A stretch of 8,165 nucleotides of DNA from an uncultured Candidatus Saccharibacteria bacterium (GCA_946185175.1 CAMHIH010000034.1:1-8165); one strand, 5' to 3'. Shown: positions 1-5,922, counted from the stretch's first letter. Program-made: numbers and translations. The notes: generated from the letters alone by a model not told the origin.

Positions 1-195
1 GGCGAGAATAAGGTGATATGTATTAGCAAGAATGCCTTGACTGCCTAGCTCGCGCATTTGGGCGTGAGTGAGGGCTTTGACGGAAGCGCGAGTAGCGGCA
101 CCGATAAAGGCTGGCGTTTCAATGTCGCCGTGTGGGGTATGAATAGTGCCGACGCGCATGAGGCCGGTCTGCTTTTTGATGTCAAACTTTAGCAT
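1..195 (-). CDS. tgt: Queuine/preQ1 tRNA-guanine transglycosylase, N-terminal 65 residues (gene runs off the window)
   Basis: Tgt exchanges the guanine at wobble position 34 of GUN-anticodon tRNAs for the queuosine precursor preQ1. Only the first 65 codons are visible and the frame stays open to base 1. The N-terminus has the family pattern: an RVGTIHTPHGDIETPAF strand, then SVKALT (residues 38-43), then an LGSQGILANTYHL segment that matches the conserved Tgt NTYHL motif. The usual MPVGT turn is replaced by IGAAT. The ATG at 193-195 overlaps the queA stop in a 7-base ATGCTAA arrangement, so tgt is the second gene of a queA-tgt operon and is probably translationally coupled. A GGAG at 209-212 lies 13 nt upstream, which is long for a stand-alone ribosome binding site. 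The catalytic aspartates and zinc site are outside the window. Confidence 0.93.
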   Translation of the reverse strand, partial: MLKFDIKKQTGLMRVGTIHTPHGDIETPAFIGAATRASVKALTHAQMRELGSQGILANTYHLILA

Positions 196-1193
196 ATGAA
201 CATGGAATCTCCGTAGCTTAATAATTGATAGCCGGATTTTACGGCGTGGTCGTAGGCGGGTTTCAAGTGTTCCCAGCCGGCGAAAGCGGCGGCAAGCATT
301 AAAACGGTGGACTTTGGCGCGTGAAAATTGGTGAGAAGAGCGTCAACGACTTCGAATTTGAAACCAGGATAGATGAAAATATCATCTTCGCCTTCGGTTT
401 TGCCAGATTTGGCCCAGAATTCGAGCGTGCGGGTGACGGTGGTACCGACGGCAATGACGCGATGGCCGGCAGCCTTAGTAGTTTCAATGGCCTTGATTGT
501 TTCGGCAGGAATTTGGAACCACTCAGAATGCATATGGTGCTCCTCGACATTGTCGCTACGAATTGGCAGGAAAGTGCCAAGGCCAACATGAAGAGTAAGG
601 TATTGGATTTGAACGCCTTTGGTTTTGAGTTTGACGAGGGTTTCTTTGGTCATGTTGAGACTGGCGGTTGGAGCGGCGGCGGAGCCGAGTTCTTTAGCCC
701 AAACGGTCTGATAGCGCTTAATGTCGTCGGCGTCGGCATCGCGATGGAGATATGGTGGAAGCGGAACGTTGCCGTGGGCTTCGACGATATCGGCGAGTGG
801 ACGGTTACTGCTGACGGTGGCGGTACCGTTGCCAAGGATTTCTTGGACGGTGATTTGGTCGTCGGAATCGTTAACGGTGAGGACGTCGCTAGCGTGGAGT
901 TTGCCGCGATACATGACGGTATTAAGATCTGATTTGTGCTTTTCGAGGACGACGAGTTCGCGTGGGCGACCATCGGGAAGAGTAACAAAAAGACGAGCGC
1001 GCATAACGCGAGTGTCGTTAAGGATAATTAGATCGCCTGGCTCGAGAAAATCGGCAATGTTGGCGTAGTGGCTGTCGGTAATCTCGCCGGTCTGTTTATT
1101 GAGGACGAGCAGGCGGGTAGTGCCTCGAATTTTTGGCGGGCGCTTGGCGATATTCTCTTCAGGGAGATTGTAATTAAAATCTGAAACTAACAT
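189..1193 (-). CDS. queA: S-adenosylmethionine:tRNA ribosyltransferase-isomerase QueA
   Basis: QueA transfers and isomerises the ribosyl group of SAM onto 7-aminomethyl-7-deazaguanine in tRNA, giving epoxyqueuosine, the step after Tgt. The 334-aa product is the usual family length and colinear with E. coli QueA: LPEENIA near residue 10, GDLIILNDTRVMRARLF at 53-69, GNVPLPPYL at 141-149, YQTVWAKELGSAAAPTASL at 161-179, LHVGLGTFLPIR at 201-212, HMHSEW at 220-225, RVIAVGTTVTRTLE at 245-258, IFIYPGF at 272-278, TNFHAPKSTVLML at 288-300 and SYGDSMFI at 326-333. The commonly conserved AAPTAGLHF is AAPTASLNM here, a local oddity. I chose the ATG at 1191-1193 because the family starts MRVTDF-like. A longer in-frame start at 1274 would run through the terminator hairpin of the upstream gene. 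There is no Shine-Dalgarno, and a TATAAT lies 7 nt upstream, so the message looks leaderless. Confidence 0.97.
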   Translation of the reverse strand: MLVSDFNYNLPEENIAKRPPKIRGTTRLLVLNKQTGEITDSHYANIADFLEPGDLIILNDTRVMRARLFVTLPDGRPRELVVLEKHKSDLNTVMYRGKLHASDVLTVNDSDDQITVQEILGNGTATVSSNRPLADIVEAHGNVPLPPYLHRDADADDIKRYQTVWAKELGSAAAPTASLNMTKETLVKLKTKGVQIQYLTLHVGLGTFLPIRSDNVEEHHMHSEWFQIPAETIKAIETTKAAGHRVIAVGTTVTRTLEFWAKSGKTEGEDDIFIYPGFKFEVVDALLTNFHAPKSTVLMLAAAFAGWEHLKPAYDHAVKSGYQLLSYGDSMFIC

Positions 1194-1200
1194 TCTGTAT

Positions 1201-1206
1201 ATTATA
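1201..1206 (-). promoter_or_regulatory. -10 box of a probable leaderless queA-tgt promoter
   Basis: A perfect TATAAT on the minus strand is separated from the queA ATG (1193) by only 7 nt. The usual start point, 7 nt after the -10 box, would be base 1194, one nucleotide before the ATG. No Shine-Dalgarno exists between them. The -35 region (about 1224-1229, TGGCGA) is a poor match. The box is seen; leaderless initiation is inferred. Confidence 0.6.
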
Positions 1207-1236
1207 TAATTATTTGACGGTTTTCGCCAGGGGTGG

Positions 1237-1264
1237 AAAAGGGCCGAGGTGAAACTCGGCCCTT
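1237..1264 (-). terminator. Intrinsic terminator of the 1278-1928 gene
   Basis: A perfect 10-bp GC-rich stem (1239-1248 with 1255-1264) closes a 6-nt loop. On the minus strand the 3' arm ends in a short run of four T. It lies 13 nt after the stop codon at 1278-1280. The T-tract is short, so termination may be incomplete and some read-through into queA is possible. On the plus strand no T-tract follows. Confidence 0.75.
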
Positions 1265-1277
1265 GAATCGTCATGAC

Positions 1278-1928
1278 TTATACCATGGCGATGTTGAAGT
1301 CGTCTTTTCGAAAATCTGCCTGTGTATACAGAACATTGCGGACGAATTCATCCGGGAAGCGCTGGTCCTGGCAATCGGCGAGGATCTGTTTGATTTCGGG
1401 TTTATCCATGTTACTGGTTGCATAGGCCGCAATCAGGTGATTGGTGCCCTCGATGTTGACGGATGCGAAGCGGTGGGACTTGCCACGATGGTTTTGCCCC
1501 TGGGACATCCAGTTGAGGCCAAGCTCTCCGCGTCGTTCATGGCGAATTTCACGGAATTTCTGCTTGTCGTCCGTACGAAGCGCCGGATTATAGAAACCGC
1601 AGAGCCAGGGAATGGCGTTTTCTACGCCATGCGGGTAACGTAGCAGAGTTACCCGGGCGCGGGGTTTCTGAGGGTCCTTAATCTCGAAGGCTGAGCCATA
1701 GTATGCCTCACGATCGAAAATTTTCTCCCCTTTTTTCATATCGAATACAGTCAGGCGATGACGCCGGGGATCGTAGTTATAACTGAGCCGACAGTGGGGG
1801 ATAATGCCCCCGTGGATGCGGTCAGTAACGATCCAAAGTTTGTTGCCGTCGAGTTCCTGATGGGGAGTTTTCCCCACAAATAACCAGACGGTTTTGACGT
1901 AGGGAATTTTCTCTTTTTTCTTCGCCAT
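1278..1928 (-). CDS. Hypothetical protein, 216 aa, soluble and basic
   Basis: I do not recognise this protein. It begins with a lysine-rich tail (MAKKKEK). A likely beta-rich region follows: KTVWLFVGK at 12-20, LWIVTDRIHGGIIPHCRL at 31-48, and RVTLLRYPHGVENAIPWLCGFYNP at 92-115. A basic stretch (REIRHERRGELGLNW) lies at 126-140, and an acidic-aromatic C-terminus reads DFRKDDFNIAMV. Three cysteines (46, 110, 186) are too scattered for a clear metal motif. There is no signal peptide or membrane segment. The ATG at 1926-1928 is fixed by a textbook AAGGAGGT at 1937-1944 with 8-nt spacing. With its own near-consensus promoter, 97-nt leader and terminator the gene is monocistronic and, by inference, well expressed. 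The basic N-terminus and the HERR/KSHR patches could bind nucleic acid, but nothing proves it. Confidence 0.85.
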   Translation of the reverse strand: MAKKKEKIPYVKTVWLFVGKTPHQELDGNKLWIVTDRIHGGIIPHCRLSYNYDPRRHRLTVFDMKKGEKIFDREAYYGSAFEIKDPQKPRARVTLLRYPHGVENAIPWLCGFYNPALRTDDKQKFREIRHERRGELGLNWMSQGQNHRGKSHRFASVNIEGTNHLIAAYATSNMDKPEIKQILADCQDQRFPDEFVRNVLYTQADFRKDDFNIAMV

Positions 1929-2026
1929 AGTTAACTACCTCCTTTTCGATGGCGTGCGCACGAAGAAAAATCTCGTCGAAAGATGATCAAAAAGAATTCT
2001 CAAGGTGCGAGTTTTGGGACAACTCG
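1929..2026 (-). promoter_or_regulatory. Structured 5' leader with strong Shine-Dalgarno
   Basis: The predicted transcript start (about 2025) falls at the beginning of a hairpin with a perfect 6-bp stem (2021-2026 with 2008-2013) and a 7-nt loop, so the mRNA would start with a 5' stem-loop. A second pairing, TTTCGA at 1976-1981 with TCGAAA at 1944-1949, encloses the 10-bp palindrome CGTGCGCACG at 1953-1962. It ends exactly at the ribosome binding site AAGGAGGT (1937-1944). The arrangement could stabilise the mRNA or modulate access to the ribosome site. I do not recognise a known riboswitch class. Confidence 0.5.
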
Positions 2027-2031
2027 ATGTT

Positions 2032-2060
2032 ATTATAGCACAGAACGCTAAAAAAGTCAA
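2032..2060 (-). promoter_or_regulatory. Strong sigma70-type promoter for the 1278-1928 gene
   Basis: On the minus strand: -35 TTGACT (2055-2060), a 17-nt spacer, then -10 TATAAT (2032-2037) preceded by an extended TGC element. This is close to the ideal vegetative promoter. The predicted start is near base 2025. It is divergent from the response regulator gene. Confidence 0.88.
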
Positions 2061-2086
2061 TAATACATAAGGGGTATGACAGGTTG

Positions 2087-2095
2087 TGGTAGAAT
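2087..2095 (+). promoter_or_regulatory. Possible extended -10 promoter upstream of the response regulator
   Basis: TGGTAGAAT: a TAGAAT hexamer (2090-2095) with the TG of an extended -10 one base upstream. No good -35 box is visible, as expected for extended -10 promoters. Transcription would start near 2102, leaving a 62-nt leader. A second TAGAAT at 2135-2140 is an alternative. Confidence 0.4.
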
Positions 2096-2116
2096 CATTT
2101 TAAGGTTTTTAAGCTT

Positions 2117-2140
2117 CGGTTTAGGAACGGTTTGTAGAAT
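2117..2140 (+). promoter_or_regulatory. Tandem CGGTTT repeat abutting a -10 box: candidate response-regulator operator
   Basis: CGGTTT occurs at 2117-2122 and again at 2128-2133, an 11-bp period. It is followed after one base by a -10-like TAGAAT (2135-2140). OmpR/PhoB-family regulators typically bind head-to-tail half-sites about one helical turn (11 bp) apart, often in place of a -35 box. Since the next gene encodes such a regulator, positive autoregulation is a reasonable inference. Only two copies are present, so chance is not excluded. Confidence 0.4.
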
Positions 2141-2163
2141 AAGATTATAAGATAGGAGAAAGC

Positions 2164-2823
2164 ATGAGAGTATTATATGTTGAGGACGAAAAATTCTTAG
2201 CAGAAGCCGTAAAACACAATCTTGAGAAGCAAGAAATAAAGACCGATATCGCGTTTGATGGTGAAGAAGGTTTAAATATGGCGGTCGCGAGCATTTATGA
2301 CTGTATTATTTTGGACATTATGTTGCCAAAGTTGTCTGGTTTGGAGATTTTGGAAAGAATCCGCGAAAAAGGCATCAATACGCCAGTGATTATGTTGTCG
2401 GCTTTATCGGAAGTAGAAGATAAAGTGCGTGGTCTGAATATGGGTGCTGATGATTACTTAGCTAAACCGTTTAAGACTGCGGAATTAGTGGCGCGAATCA
2501 TGGCTTTAACGCGTCGGCCGCAAGATTTACAACAGGAGACGATTAGTTTCTTAGACTTAACATATAATACCGACGAAAAGAGCTTGAACGGCGAGAAAAT
2601 GACCGGAAAAGAAGCGGATATTATGCACGAATTAATCAAAACACCAGAGCATATCGTGAAGAAGGAATATCTATTGAGTAAAGTCTGGGGCGGCGAGGCA
2701 TACGGTGAGGATAACTATATAGAAGTTTATATTTCACGTTTACGTAAAATGCTAAAGAAAATTAGCAAAAAGGCAGAGATTATGACCGTGCGCGGACTCG
2801 GTTATAAATTAGTGGAGAAATAG
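2164..2823 (+). CDS. OmpR/PhoB-family response regulator
   Basis: This is a cytoplasmic DNA-binding response regulator of 219 aa, the usual length for the OmpR class. Residues 1-118 form a receiver domain: acidic pocket E7/D8, phospho-acceptor D51 in ILDIMLPKLSG, S79 in the switch position, and K101-P102 in DDYLAKPF. Residues about 125-217 form a winged helix ending in the hallmark SRLRKML...TVRGLGYKL. The start is set by AGGAG at 2154-2158, 5 nt before the ATG. The gene is followed after 1 nt by a histidine kinase, so the two form a cognate pair. An 11-bp-period CGGTTT repeat just upstream may be its own operator. The signal and regulon cannot be told from the sequence. Confidence 0.96.
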   Translation: MRVLYVEDEKFLAEAVKHNLEKQEIKTDIAFDGEEGLNMAVASIYDCIILDIMLPKLSGLEILERIREKGINTPVIMLSALSEVEDKVRGLNMGADDYLAKPFKTAELVARIMALTRRPQDLQQETISFLDLTYNTDEKSLNGEKMTGKEADIMHELIKTPEHIVKKEYLLSKVWGGEAYGEDNYIEVYISRLRKMLKKISKKAEIMTVRGLGYKLVEK

Positions 2824-2824
2824 A

Positions 2825-3757
2825 ATGTTTACGCAGCTACGGAATCGTATTATCTGGATGATTATGTTGGTGGCAACATCGATTATCATAGTGGCATTTT
2901 CATTGATTTTTATAGGGGCGACAGTTGGGCAAAAATCGAGAGATGAACGTGGGGTTATGCCGCCAGCTTTCGAGTCTGGTAGCTACGAAAAGACTTTTCG
3001 CGAAGCGATTCAGGAAGAGCGCAAAAATATTTCGCAAGATTTGCTGTTTACGTTATTTTTGGTTGGCGTTGGCATTGAATTGATCGTGCTAATCATTAGT
3101 TATTTATACGCTGAACGAGCGATTCGCCCAGTTAAACAGGCCTATGAACAACAGCGGGATTTTATTGCAAATGCTTCGCACGAGTTGAAGACGCCAATTG
3201 CGGCAATTCGGGCGAATTTTGAAGCACTAGACGCAACGGAAGAGCCTTGGTCTTCGAATATTGATACAGAGTTGACTCACGCAAATCAATTAGTGCTTGA
3301 TTTGTTGACTTTGGCACGGACGGACGATGTTTCGGTTGTTGTGAAGAAACAAAAAGCTGACTTGGTACAAATTGTTAAAGATAAAGTACAAATTGTAGAG
3401 CCGCGTTTGGGCAAGAAAAAAATTACCGTTGAGTTGCCGGATAAATGTGAGGTGGAGACTTTTGCGGCGGATTTTGAGCAGATTGTAAATATATTGCTAG
3501 ATAATGCAGTGAAGTATTCGAAAAGTTGGATTAAAATAAGCCTGAACGATAGCGCCTTGACAATAAAGAATGATGGCAAGACGATTCCGAAAGAAAAGAT
3601 AGCGAGAATTTTTGATCGGTTCTATCAGGTGGACAAGACTGCTAATGGGACTGGTCTTGGTTTAGCGATTGCGAAAGCGGTGGCCGACAAACATCGTTGG
3701 CGCTTGACGGCAGCGTCCGAGAATCGTGAGATTGAATTTAAATTAAAAATTAAATAA
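2825..3757 (+). CDS. Sensor histidine kinase, minimal two-TM type
   Basis: This 310-aa membrane kinase is predicted to autophosphorylate and pass phosphate to the regulator encoded 1 nt upstream. Two membrane helices (about 9-33 and 73-96) flank an external loop of only about 40 residues, so any sensor domain is tiny. No clear HAMP domain follows. The dimerisation/phospho-acceptor motif ANASHELKTPIAAIR puts the phosphorylated histidine at H119. The ATPase domain has the N box (ILLDNAVKYS, 223-232), a variant G1 box (KNDGKTIP, 248-255, where DNGxG is usual), an F box (IFDRFYQVD, 262-270) and a G2 box (GTGLGLAIAK, 275-284). Such NDGxxI G1 variants occur in functional kinases. GGAG at 2814-2817 inside the preceding gene serves the ATG with 7-nt spacing, so the pair is co-transcribed and coupled. 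The gene ends 21 nt before a convergent stop codon. Confidence 0.95.
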   Translation: MFTQLRNRIIWMIMLVATSIIIVAFSLIFIGATVGQKSRDERGVMPPAFESGSYEKTFREAIQEERKNISQDLLFTLFLVGVGIELIVLIISYLYAERAIRPVKQAYEQQRDFIANASHELKTPIAAIRANFEALDATEEPWSSNIDTELTHANQLVLDLLTLARTDDVSVVVKKQKADLVQIVKDKVQIVEPRLGKKKITVELPDKCEVETFAADFEQIVNILLDNAVKYSKSWIKISLNDSALTIKNDGKTIPKEKIARIFDRFYQVDKTANGTGLGLAIAKAVADKHRWRLTAASENREIEFKLKIK

Positions 3758-3765
3758 AAAAAAGA

Positions 3766-3792
3766 ACCCGTTAGATTCCTAATCTAACGGGT
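3766..3792 (-). terminator. Intrinsic terminator for the 3779-4279 gene, overlapping its stop codon
   Basis: A perfect 12-bp stem (3766-3777 with 3781-3792) closes a 3-nt loop. On the minus strand it is followed by TC and then eight T (3756-3763), a strong intrinsic terminator. The minus-strand stop TAG (3779-3781) sits at the loop, so the last codons form the 5' arm. On the plus strand no T-tract follows, so termination of the kinase transcript there is weaker. Confidence 0.88.
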
Positions 3793-4279
3793 ATTCGTGT
3801 GATGGGGCTTTGTCGTTTGGGCCGTAGCCACGCGCGATGGATTTGATGCGACCGCCGCGCAGTTTGGCATTATAGCGGATAACGAAATCGTATGGTTCGC
3901 GTGGGTAGAGTCTGATGATGTCGCCGTTATTGGCAACCAGATTGCGTTTGTAGGTAAAAGTCTGTTTGCAGTAGATGGTATAGTAATCGTCTTCTTGGAC
4001 GATTTTGGTGGCATAGACTCTGAAGCGTCTTCTCTTGATAAATTCGCCTTTATAGGCAAAGCGGAGTTGCGCCATAGCGAGAGTGACGTAGCGAAGTTGT
4101 TCATCGTCGTCATCCTTGTAGGGTGGATGCTCACCTCGGGCGATAGCGGCCGCGTTGATTTCGGCGCAGCTGGGTTTGCGCGGATGGTCTGCGCGGTAGA
4201 GTGCGTCAGCAGCGTGGGTTAAATCATCGACGCTTGGTCCATCCACGATTGGAATATAAAAGCCGATGATGTGTTCCAT
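3779..4279 (-). CDS. Hypothetical protein, 166 aa
   Basis: I do not recognise this protein. The N-terminus is hydrophobic-aromatic (MEHIIGFYIPIVDGP). Next come a likely helix (SVDDLTHAADALYRAD, 16-31), an acidic run (KDDDDEQ, 55-61), a helix (RYVTLAMAQLRFAYKG, 63-78), a basic patch KRRRFR (82-87), and strands YYTIYCKQTFTYKR (99-112) and YDFVIRYNAKLRGGRIKSI (130-148). No membrane helix or signal peptide is seen. I start it at the ATG at 4277-4279 because GGAG at 4288-4291 lies 8 nt upstream. The longer frame to 4312 would need a TTG with no ribosome site. The gene is monocistronic, with a near-consensus promoter (4329-4357) and a terminator built into its 3' end. It is convergent with the kinase and shares a divergent promoter region with the gene at 4357; a functional link to either is only a guess. 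Confidence 0.83.
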   Translation of the reverse strand: MEHIIGFYIPIVDGPSVDDLTHAADALYRADHPRKPSCAEINAAAIARGEHPPYKDDDDEQLRYVTLAMAQLRFAYKGEFIKRRRFRVYATKIVQEDDYYTIYCKQTFTYKRNLVANNGDIIRLYPREPYDFVIRYNAKLRGGRIKSIARGYGPNDKAPSHEYPLD

Positions 4280-4328
4280 ATAATCATCTCCAATCACTTT
4301 AAGGAACAACAACTAGATGTGTGCCGAA

Positions 4329-4357
4329 ATTATAAGATAAAATTACGTGTTAGTCAA
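4329..4357 (-). promoter_or_regulatory. Strong sigma70-type promoter for the 3779-4279 gene
   Basis: On the minus strand: TTGACT (4352-4357), a 17-nt spacer, TATAAT (4329-4334). The predicted start is near 4322, leaving a 43-nt leader with GGAG at 4288-4291. The last base of the -35 box (4357) is the first base of the earliest possible ATG of the divergent gene, so the two genes cannot be fully expressed independently of each other here. Confidence 0.87.
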
Positions 4358-5340
4358 TGCGTGATAACATGAGAATTATGAACGCTGACGCAGAAAATTG
4401 CATCCATAAAATTGAACACGAATTGTCGGAGGGGCGGATTAGCAAAGCAGAGGCAGATGATTTTCGGAGACAGGTAGAATCCAAGATTGAGCAGAAGCAG
4501 AAATTACTGAATGATTTTGCTGCAAAAAAGGTGAATGAGACGACTTTTAACCAGTGGCAAATCGCTATTAGTGGAGATCTGAAAAAGATTGCCGAAGATA
4601 TTGATATGGCGGCAATTAACAGAAAGAAAAAAGAGAAAAAGAAGAAAAAACTAATACGCAGAGCGAAGGTTTTGGGCGTTTTATTGTTAGTTGCTGCGGT
4701 AGCGGTGGCATTTATGCTGCCACAGTGGCTTCACGCGCATCGGGCGATTGCTGGGATTCCGGAGCCTTTGCAGACTAGCGTGGACGATGCACTAAAAGAG
4801 GGGCGCATTGATAGCGCAAGAAAAACTATCAGCGGGAATGGATATAAAGTCGACATGAGTTTTTTGGCAGAATACGACATAAAGGGTCTAGTAGTGCAGT
4901 TGGATGATTATGATGATGAAAAAGATGCGAGCGCGTTTGACTTGGCGGTGCCGCGCGATATAAGTATGGCCTGGGGAAAGGCGGCAGAATTCGCCAATAG
5001 GGTAAAGTGGGGCCATGTGGCACGAGTGCTTAATGTGAAGTATTTATGGGATTTGCTTGATGAAGCGGGCGTTAATAACATTGAATTTAATGCTATGTAT
5101 TCGAATAATCACATGATTGTGGATGATGGCGAATTGCGCACTCGGTTAAAGAAGGTGAAACGAGGAGACTATATTGAAATGAAGGGCTTTTTGGTCTCGG
5201 CGGATTTTTATGATGGCGACGGACGCTTGGTTCATTCGGTGCAATCTAGCCTGGTGCGCACTGATCACGTAGAGCATCCGTTTGATACGAGGACGAGTTG
5301 CGAAGTGATTTATTTAACAGATTTGCAGTGGCTTGATTAA
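4357..5340 (+). CDS. Single-pass membrane protein with coiled-coil N-terminus and conserved-looking external domain
   Basis: The product is up to 327 aa. Residues 10-85 are charged and helical, probably a cytoplasmic coiled coil. Residues 90-103 are almost all Lys/Arg (positive-inside signal), and residues 104-121 are one hydrophobic helix. The remaining 200 residues would lie outside the membrane (N-in, C-out). The external part contains DIKGLVVQLDDYD (174-186), AWGKAAE (205-211), KWGHVARVL (218-226), YSNNHMIVDDGELRTRLKKVKRGDYIEMKGFLV (248-280) and, near the end, SSLVRTDH with TSCEVIYL. The N-H-(I/M)-(I/V)...LKK(I/V)KxGDxxxxxGxLV pattern recalls a family of uncharacterised proteins in other bacteria; this is recall, not a search. 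ATGs at 4369 and 4378 are alternative starts, and none has a convincing Shine-Dalgarno. A TGATAACAT (4362-4370) could be an extended -10 serving the 4378 start almost leaderlessly. Function unknown. Confidence 0.82.
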   Translation: MRDNMRIMNADAENCIHKIEHELSEGRISKAEADDFRRQVESKIEQKQKLLNDFAAKKVNETTFNQWQIAISGDLKKIAEDIDMAAINRKKKEKKKKKLIRRAKVLGVLLLVAAVAVAFMLPQWLHAHRAIAGIPEPLQTSVDDALKEGRIDSARKTISGNGYKVDMSFLAEYDIKGLVVQLDDYDDEKDASAFDLAVPRDISMAWGKAAEFANRVKWGHVARVLNVKYLWDLLDEAGVNNIEFNAMYSNNHMIVDDGELRTRLKKVKRGDYIEMKGFLVSADFYDGDGRLVHSVQSSLVRTDHVEHPFDTRTSCEVIYLTDLQWLD

Positions 5341-5347
5341 TAAAATT

Positions 5348-5419
5348 GTTCATTTTTTACGCCCAAGAGACAATGTTGTATTTTTTACAATAACACTAGA
5401 TATGGCGTATTTTTTATGC
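5348..5419 (+). repeat. Three T6-centred imperfect palindromes upstream of a promoter
   Basis: Six-T runs at 5353-5358, 5381-5386 and 5410-5415 are spaced 28 and 29 bp apart. Each is flanked by near-palindromic arms. The middle copy is a perfect TTGTA-TTTTT-TACAA (5376-5390). The last is GCGTA-TTTTT-TATGC (5405-5419). The first is GTTCA-TTTTT-TACGC (5348-5362). They end directly at the -35 box of the 5476 gene. They may be operator copies or an AT-rich UP-type element; no regulator is identified. Confidence 0.5.
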
Positions 5420-5448
5420 TTGACCACGCTATATATAGTGCTTATAAT
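5420..5448 (+). promoter_or_regulatory. Near-consensus sigma70-type promoter for the 5476 gene
   Basis: TTGACC (5420-5425), a 17-nt spacer, TATAAT (5443-5448). The predicted start is near 5455, giving a leader of about 21 nt that contains AAAAAGGG (5463-5470) as the ribosome site. This promoter rules out the in-frame upstream ATG at 5416, which would lie before the transcript start. Confidence 0.88.
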
Positions 5449-5475
5449 TATTTTCGTAAGATAAAAAGGGCATAC

Positions 5476-5922
5476 ATGAAAAATATAATTTACTTCAATC
5501 CAAGTGACGCAACTAAGTTTGAATTTGATCGTTTTAAAAAATCTTTGAATGAGTACGCGAAAGTTCCGGCCGATGAAATTAAGCAAGTTCTAAAAGAATT
5601 TGATCAGTATGAGAATTTGCACGTAAGTCGTTTAGTCGAGGCGGGAGTAGCGTTGATTGCAAAACATAGCAATGAAGAGACCGCGAAGCAATATTTTGAA
5701 GCACATGATCGATATTTCGGCGGTAAGTTTGAACGCTTGCGCCGCATCACTGGATATCTTGTCGGCACGCTTGACCGCTGGAATGATGGCAAAAAGGCAG
5801 AAGAAGCGGCTCGCGTAAAGCATTCTGTAAATTCTTCAATTAATGATGATGAGCGCGCGGCAAGGCTCGAAAAACAAGCTTTGGCGCACAATGTGGCTTA
5901 TGCTAGCTCGGTGATAAGCTAA
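5476..5922 (+). CDS. Small protein with an anaerobic ribonucleotide reductase (NrdD) tail-like segment
   Basis: The product is 148 aa. I start it at the ATG at 5476, downstream of the promoter and 5 nt after AAAAAGGG. Residues 1-80 are mostly charged helices with no motif I know. Residues 84-115 (KFERLRRITGYLVGTLDRWN, then DGKKAEEAARVK) resemble the C-terminal tail of class III reductase NrdD, where the pattern is roughly RxEVYSRVxGYLRPVxxWNxGKxEEFxxR. Shared features are R-x-x-GYL, the WN-x-GK pair and the following charged helix. The glycyl-radical loop and the Cys pairs of the NrdD zinc site are absent; the protein has no cysteine at all. It is therefore not a catalytic reductase. It may be a stand-alone tail-like domain with a binding or regulatory role, or a remnant re-used for something else. 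It ends 2 nt before the convergent stop of the next gene, with no terminator between them. Confidence 0.78.
   Translation: MKNIIYFNPSDATKFEFDRFKKSLNEYAKVPADEIKQVLKEFDQYENLHVSRLVEAGVALIAKHSNEETAKQYFEAHDRYFGGKFERLRRITGYLVGTLDRWNDGKKAEEAARVKHSVNSSINDDERAARLEKQALAHNVAYASSVIS

Noticed and set aside
321..932. Long plus-strand open frame opposite queA
   Set aside because: It is antisense to a full-length, clearly conserved queA, has no ribosome site, and its sequence shows no domain pattern; it is a shadow frame.
1194..1274. N-terminal extension of QueA to an ATG at 1274
   Set aside because: It would add 27 residues absent from the family and read through a terminator hairpin and the -10 box.
4280..4312. 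TTG start extending the 166-aa protein by 11 residues
   Set aside because: There is no ribosome site there, whereas GGAG stands 8 nt before the ATG at 4279.
4618..4652. A-rich stretch as a programmed frameshift site
   Set aside because: It simply encodes a lysine-rich segment next to a membrane helix; the frame continues intact and no stimulatory structure or alternative frame product is apparent.
5416..5475. Earlier ATG for the 148-aa protein
   Set aside because: It lies just upstream of the -35 box, so a transcript from the consensus promoter would not contain it.
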